Positions 21,249 to 24,101 of a stretch of DNA of 24,101 nt are shown piece by piece (position 1 is the stretch's first letter; every line of letters begins with the position of its first letter). The stretch lies in NCBI GenBank assembly GCA_021464525.1, contig JADRCO010000965.1:1-24101 (forward strand), written 5' to 3'. Position numbers and translations under genes: made by a program. Under the pieces are notes generated by a model. That model was not told the origin of the DNA. It saw only the letters and a program-made list of their open reading frames with translations, and did no database searches. Source of the stretch: Rhizophagus sp. LPA8_4_AMF. Lineage: Eukaryota; Glomeromycota; Glomeromycetes; Glomerales; Glomeraceae.

Positions 21249-23370
21249 AAAGGCATGAAAGATTTGATTGGATAGTAAATATTCATACAATGCATGTTGG
21301 TTTTTTAAATGTTGATTTTCGTAGTGAAAATCGTTTTTTTAAATTAAATTAAATTTAGTAAAACGTGGTAAAAGTTAATTATATTATTCACCTATTAATC
21401 AGTTTGTATATTTCATCGAATCAATGAATTTTTTTTTTTTTGTGTTTTTTTTTGCCGGGTGAGATATGACGTTTCTATCTACAAATGGGAAAATTTCAAA
21501 TGAAAAAAGATTAGAATTAAATTTTTCTTGGGATAATCAGTTTAAAACTTTCAATAGATTTTTTAAAAAAAGAAAGATTTTTGTCAATCTCTTTGGTGGC
21601 TCGGCCGAAATATTTTTTTCTTTCGGCCGAAGCATGATTTAGTATATATTATTATTTATAACGGTTAGACCTTTTTTCTTGAAAGAGTAAAAATTTTCTT
21701 CGAATTATATTATAAAAGATGCTAAAAAAGATCTTATTACGTGAATTAAAATTATAGTGTAACTGATGATAACTGAGTAATAAATATATTCTAAAAAGAG
21801 ATTTTTTTTTCAATTTCTTTCGTGAGAATCAAAGAAGAATAAATATGTATTATATTAATTGTTTTATTATGGATAAATATGCTTGCTGAACGTTCATACG
21901 TGTATTTAATGATATGACACACACAACTCACATATTCAGTAAGTAGTACGTGTATTATATGACACATAAAATATAATAAAATGAGCGGCTTGTAATTTAT
22001 CAATTGATTATTGTCATTTTTTTTCAACTATCACTTGTCACTATTGAACTTTAATCAAGTGTACTAATCAATCTTGATTGATAAAAAAATAGTTCGGCCG
22101 AAAAAAAAAAAAATTAGATCATATGCATTATTATTATTACTCGAAATTAACTTTTAATAAAAATACCATTGTTCATTTAATCTTTTGATGTAAAGAAAAA
22201 AAAATTTTTTAAAGAACACATATTTGGATTTATTGGGATCGTGAGACCGAGAAAGGAAATGGTTAAATGGAGATAAACGCAGCCTTTAACGATTAAGCTT
22301 ATTTAATGGCGTAAGGTTTATGTAATGATATTACGTTATGTTTGTACGTTATGTCGTACTTGTACTTTTCTGCGTTTTTTTTTCTTGCATTAGATTACAA
22401 CCTTATTACGCGGATTAAGTAATTAAGCACTTAGTTAAAATTATATATCAGGTTTTCTACAAAAGATTTTTATTAGAATAGTAAACGTATCAGTCAAATA
22501 TCCAAATTATTGTATTATTTTATTCGGTCATAAGAAGCATCAAAAAATATTAATATTACTTAAAATGCTCTTATTGATTAAAATGTAATACATATTATGT
22601 AAAAATTATTGGAGGCCTTTTCGATTCGAAAGAAAGTCTTAAAAGTTTTTGTTTTTGAACGAAAAAATAATCCAATCATTTGTGTATCATGTGTCATTTT
22701 GGTCGGCTTTTTTCTCATTTTTAATACTCTTTTTTGATTGGTTCGCTTATTCTCGTAAAAATTTTTCAATTTTATTTAATTAGTTTTTGAATAGAAAGGT
22801 TTTTTTTGTTACCCGAAAAAATTCCGCAATATCACATCACTGCGCACTTACGTCTTCCGGCTTCTTCCTTTATCTACTGTGAAAACTTAAAAATCCTCTT
22901 CGTTGATTTATTATTTTCGCACTTTATAGTAACTTTTAAATTGATTATACTGTATATTCATTCTTCTTTGTAAAGCTTTTTTTATAAGCGAAAAAATTTT
23001 CTTTAAAAAAAAATAAATAATAATTCTTCAAACTATGATACCTTCCTTTATTTAACCCACGTTGAAGTATAATGTTTGTAATATAAATAATATAAAAATA
23101 TGTATAAACATGGAAAAATTTTATTACATATGATCACTTCATTGAAGAAAATATAAAATATAATGGCTTTAATCGTCTATTCGTTCTTTCGTTCTATTTC
23201 ATTTTCACTTTGATTATTAGGACGGACATTCACTGCTTTTGATTTTCGAAACTATTCAAATAAAAAAAGAAGTCATATAATGACGCCACATAATCAAGTT
23301 ATCCAATTAAGTAAATTTTTAATTAATTAGTATTCATTCTAATAGGATGGAGGGAAAAAAAATGTTATTT

Positions 23371-23442
23371 ACCAATTATCGGGATATTACTAATTATCGG
23401 ATATTACTAATTATCGGATATTAGATTACCAATTATCGGTTA
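23371..23442. repeat. Short tandem array of ATTATCGG units
   Basis: About four units with the core AATTATCGG occur in succession, starting near 23374, 23392, 23409 and 23431; the spacing is 17-22 bp with GATATTACT between the first three. The last unit is offset by an insertion (TAGATTACC). Units are nearly identical, so the array is probably young. Confidence 0.75.
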
Positions 23443-23958
23443 CCATTATTATCGTAAATTTTATTGTGTTTAAAAATAGTAAATTCGCATATTTTTTACA
23501 ATGTAATTTTATTTTAATTCTTTCACATAATATAAGTTTGCCTTTTTCTATGAACATTTTTTATTTTTTCGGTATTCTTGCACGGGGTTATTAATCCTGT
23601 TTAATTATTCACGGAAAAATTTTTACCCAATCATGTTGCGCGACGTAATTATATCATGGGATATATAAGTCAACTTTGCACGAGATTATCCATAGAGAAA
23701 AACAAACAACTAAAAAAGTTATATATAAGTAATATGTAGTAGTAGAGAACTTTTGAAAATTATTTAAATTGTTTTATTTATGTAACTCTTTGAATTTTTC
23801 GTGTCACAAAAAAAAATCAAAAAGGAAAATTAAAAAAATAATATATATAATATATATTAATTATAAAAATCTTATATTATTTTGTGGGGTTTTTTTTTGT
23901 TTTTTGTAATCGTAAGTTATAATTGATAATAAAAGCTATAACTGAATAATTAAAACTA

Positions 23959-23974
23959 TAAGTGTGCACACTTA
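23959..23974. repeat. 16-bp perfect palindrome TAAGTGTGCACACTTA
   Basis: The word equals its own reverse complement over 16 bases, with an alternating GTGTGCACAC core. It lies in AT-rich DNA near the right edge of the window; a gene could begin beyond the edge, in which case this may be an upstream site. Confidence 0.5.
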
Positions 23975-24047
23975 GTTTTTTAAAAAAAAAGTAAGTTAAA
24001 AAGGAGAGTAAATATAACAAATAATATTATTAGTAGTAGATAAAAAA

Positions 24048-24086
24048 TTTTTTTTTTTTTTTTTTTGGGGGGGGGGGAAAAAAAAA
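24048..24086. repeat. T19-G11-A9 homopolymer block
   Basis: Nineteen T, eleven G and nine A follow each other without interruption. A G11 run is exceptional in DNA this AT-rich. The G11A9 part is a purine tract able to form unusual structures; it may equally reflect sequencing or assembly error in a homopolymer. Confidence 0.85.
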
Positions 24087-24101
24087 TAAAATGTAACCAA
24101 A

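Larger units (their letters stand above)
16000..22100. promoter_or_regulatory. Cluster of 11 TCGGCCGA-type palindromes
   Basis: CGGCCG cores lie at 16001, 16363, 19437, 20040, 20431, 20569, 21212, 21238, 21602, 21624 and 22095 (first base). Nine of the cores are preceded by T and followed by A on at least one side, giving TCGGCCGA in most cases. Two pairs are close: 21212/21238 (26 bp) and 21602/21624 (22 bp). Near-misses occur too, such as TGGCCGAA at 17352. CGG and CCG half-sites are what fungal Zn2Cys6 regulators bind, so binding sites are one reading; a dispersed repeat seed is another. Confidence 0.5.
15676..24101. other. 8.4-kb gene-free region rich in the CGGCCG palindrome
   Basis: No coding region is supportable on either strand: the longest open frames are 60-78 codons, made of low-complexity A/T codons, without homology-like motifs or plausible splice partners. 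No tRNA, 5S or U6-like sequence was recognised. The left edge should include the right P450's promoter. Contents are 11 CGGCCG palindromes (16000-22100), a two-unit 16-bp repeat (16691-16722), a 26-base T run (16776-16801), an inverted/direct repeat cluster (18088-18177), a four-unit ATTATCGG repeat (23371-23442), a 16-bp palindrome (23959-23974) and the T19-G11-A9 block at the end. A mildly GC-richer patch at 17700-18010 has TATATAAA at 17812-17819, but no gene is seen after it. Confidence 0.6.

Noticed and set aside
21791-22027. 78-codon minus-strand frame
   Set aside because: It arises from a short direct repeat around ACGTGTAT...TATGACACA and A/T-rich codons; no domain or promoter context.
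22578-22769. 63-codon minus-strand frame rich in Lys and Thr
   Set aside because: Composition is as expected from A-rich DNA; no motif and no flanking splice signals.

Overview
The window is very AT-rich nuclear DNA of a eukaryote with short spliceosomal introns (mostly 64-103 bp, GTAAGT/GTATGT-like donors, TAG/AAG acceptors) and long homopolymer runs. Two microsomal cytochrome P450 genes, three intronless arrestin-fold genes and a DMAC1-type mitochondrial protein together suggest an aerobic AT-rich fungus, most likely a Glomeromycotina (arbuscular mycorrhizal) genome of the Rhizophagus type. That placement is inference from composition and protein style; no marker gene proves it.

All six recognised genes lie on the minus strand between 3216 and 15675. 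Reading downwards in transcription order from the right: a 3-exon P450 (14016-15675); a 74-aa CxxC membrane protein of the DUF4536/DMAC1 type (11188-11412); three tandem arrestin-like paralogues (9828-10895, 8239-9549, 6438-7529); and a 14-exon P450 (3216-6144). The two P450s are paralogues. Two intron positions, flanking a 71-bp exon, are shared exactly; the other 11 introns exist only in the left copy. Three of that copy's introns are abnormally long (180, 192 and 313 bp) and hold GC-richer, insert-like DNA. One of the junctions beside them does not keep the reading frame, so the left P450 may be decaying.

The first 3.2 kb is gene-free and carries two small inverted-repeat elements: a CG-rich palindromic one at 107-193, and a GTACTA-rich one at 1908-2048 flanked by near-identical 10-bp words. 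The gap at 11413-14015 holds a solitary terminus of a pogo/Tc1-like DNA transposon and a 221-bp MITE-like element.

The last 8.4 kb (15676-24101) has no gene I can support. Its outstanding feature is the palindrome CGGCCG, usually inside TTCGGCCGAA, found 11 times between 16000 and 22100 and nowhere else in the window, including one perfect 16-bp palindrome. It also holds short tandem repeats and ends with a T19-G11-A9 homopolymer block. Nothing links the genes into an evident pathway: P450s oxidise hydrophobic substrates at the ER, arrestin-fold proteins are typically trafficking or signalling adaptors, and the DMAC1-like protein is mitochondrial.
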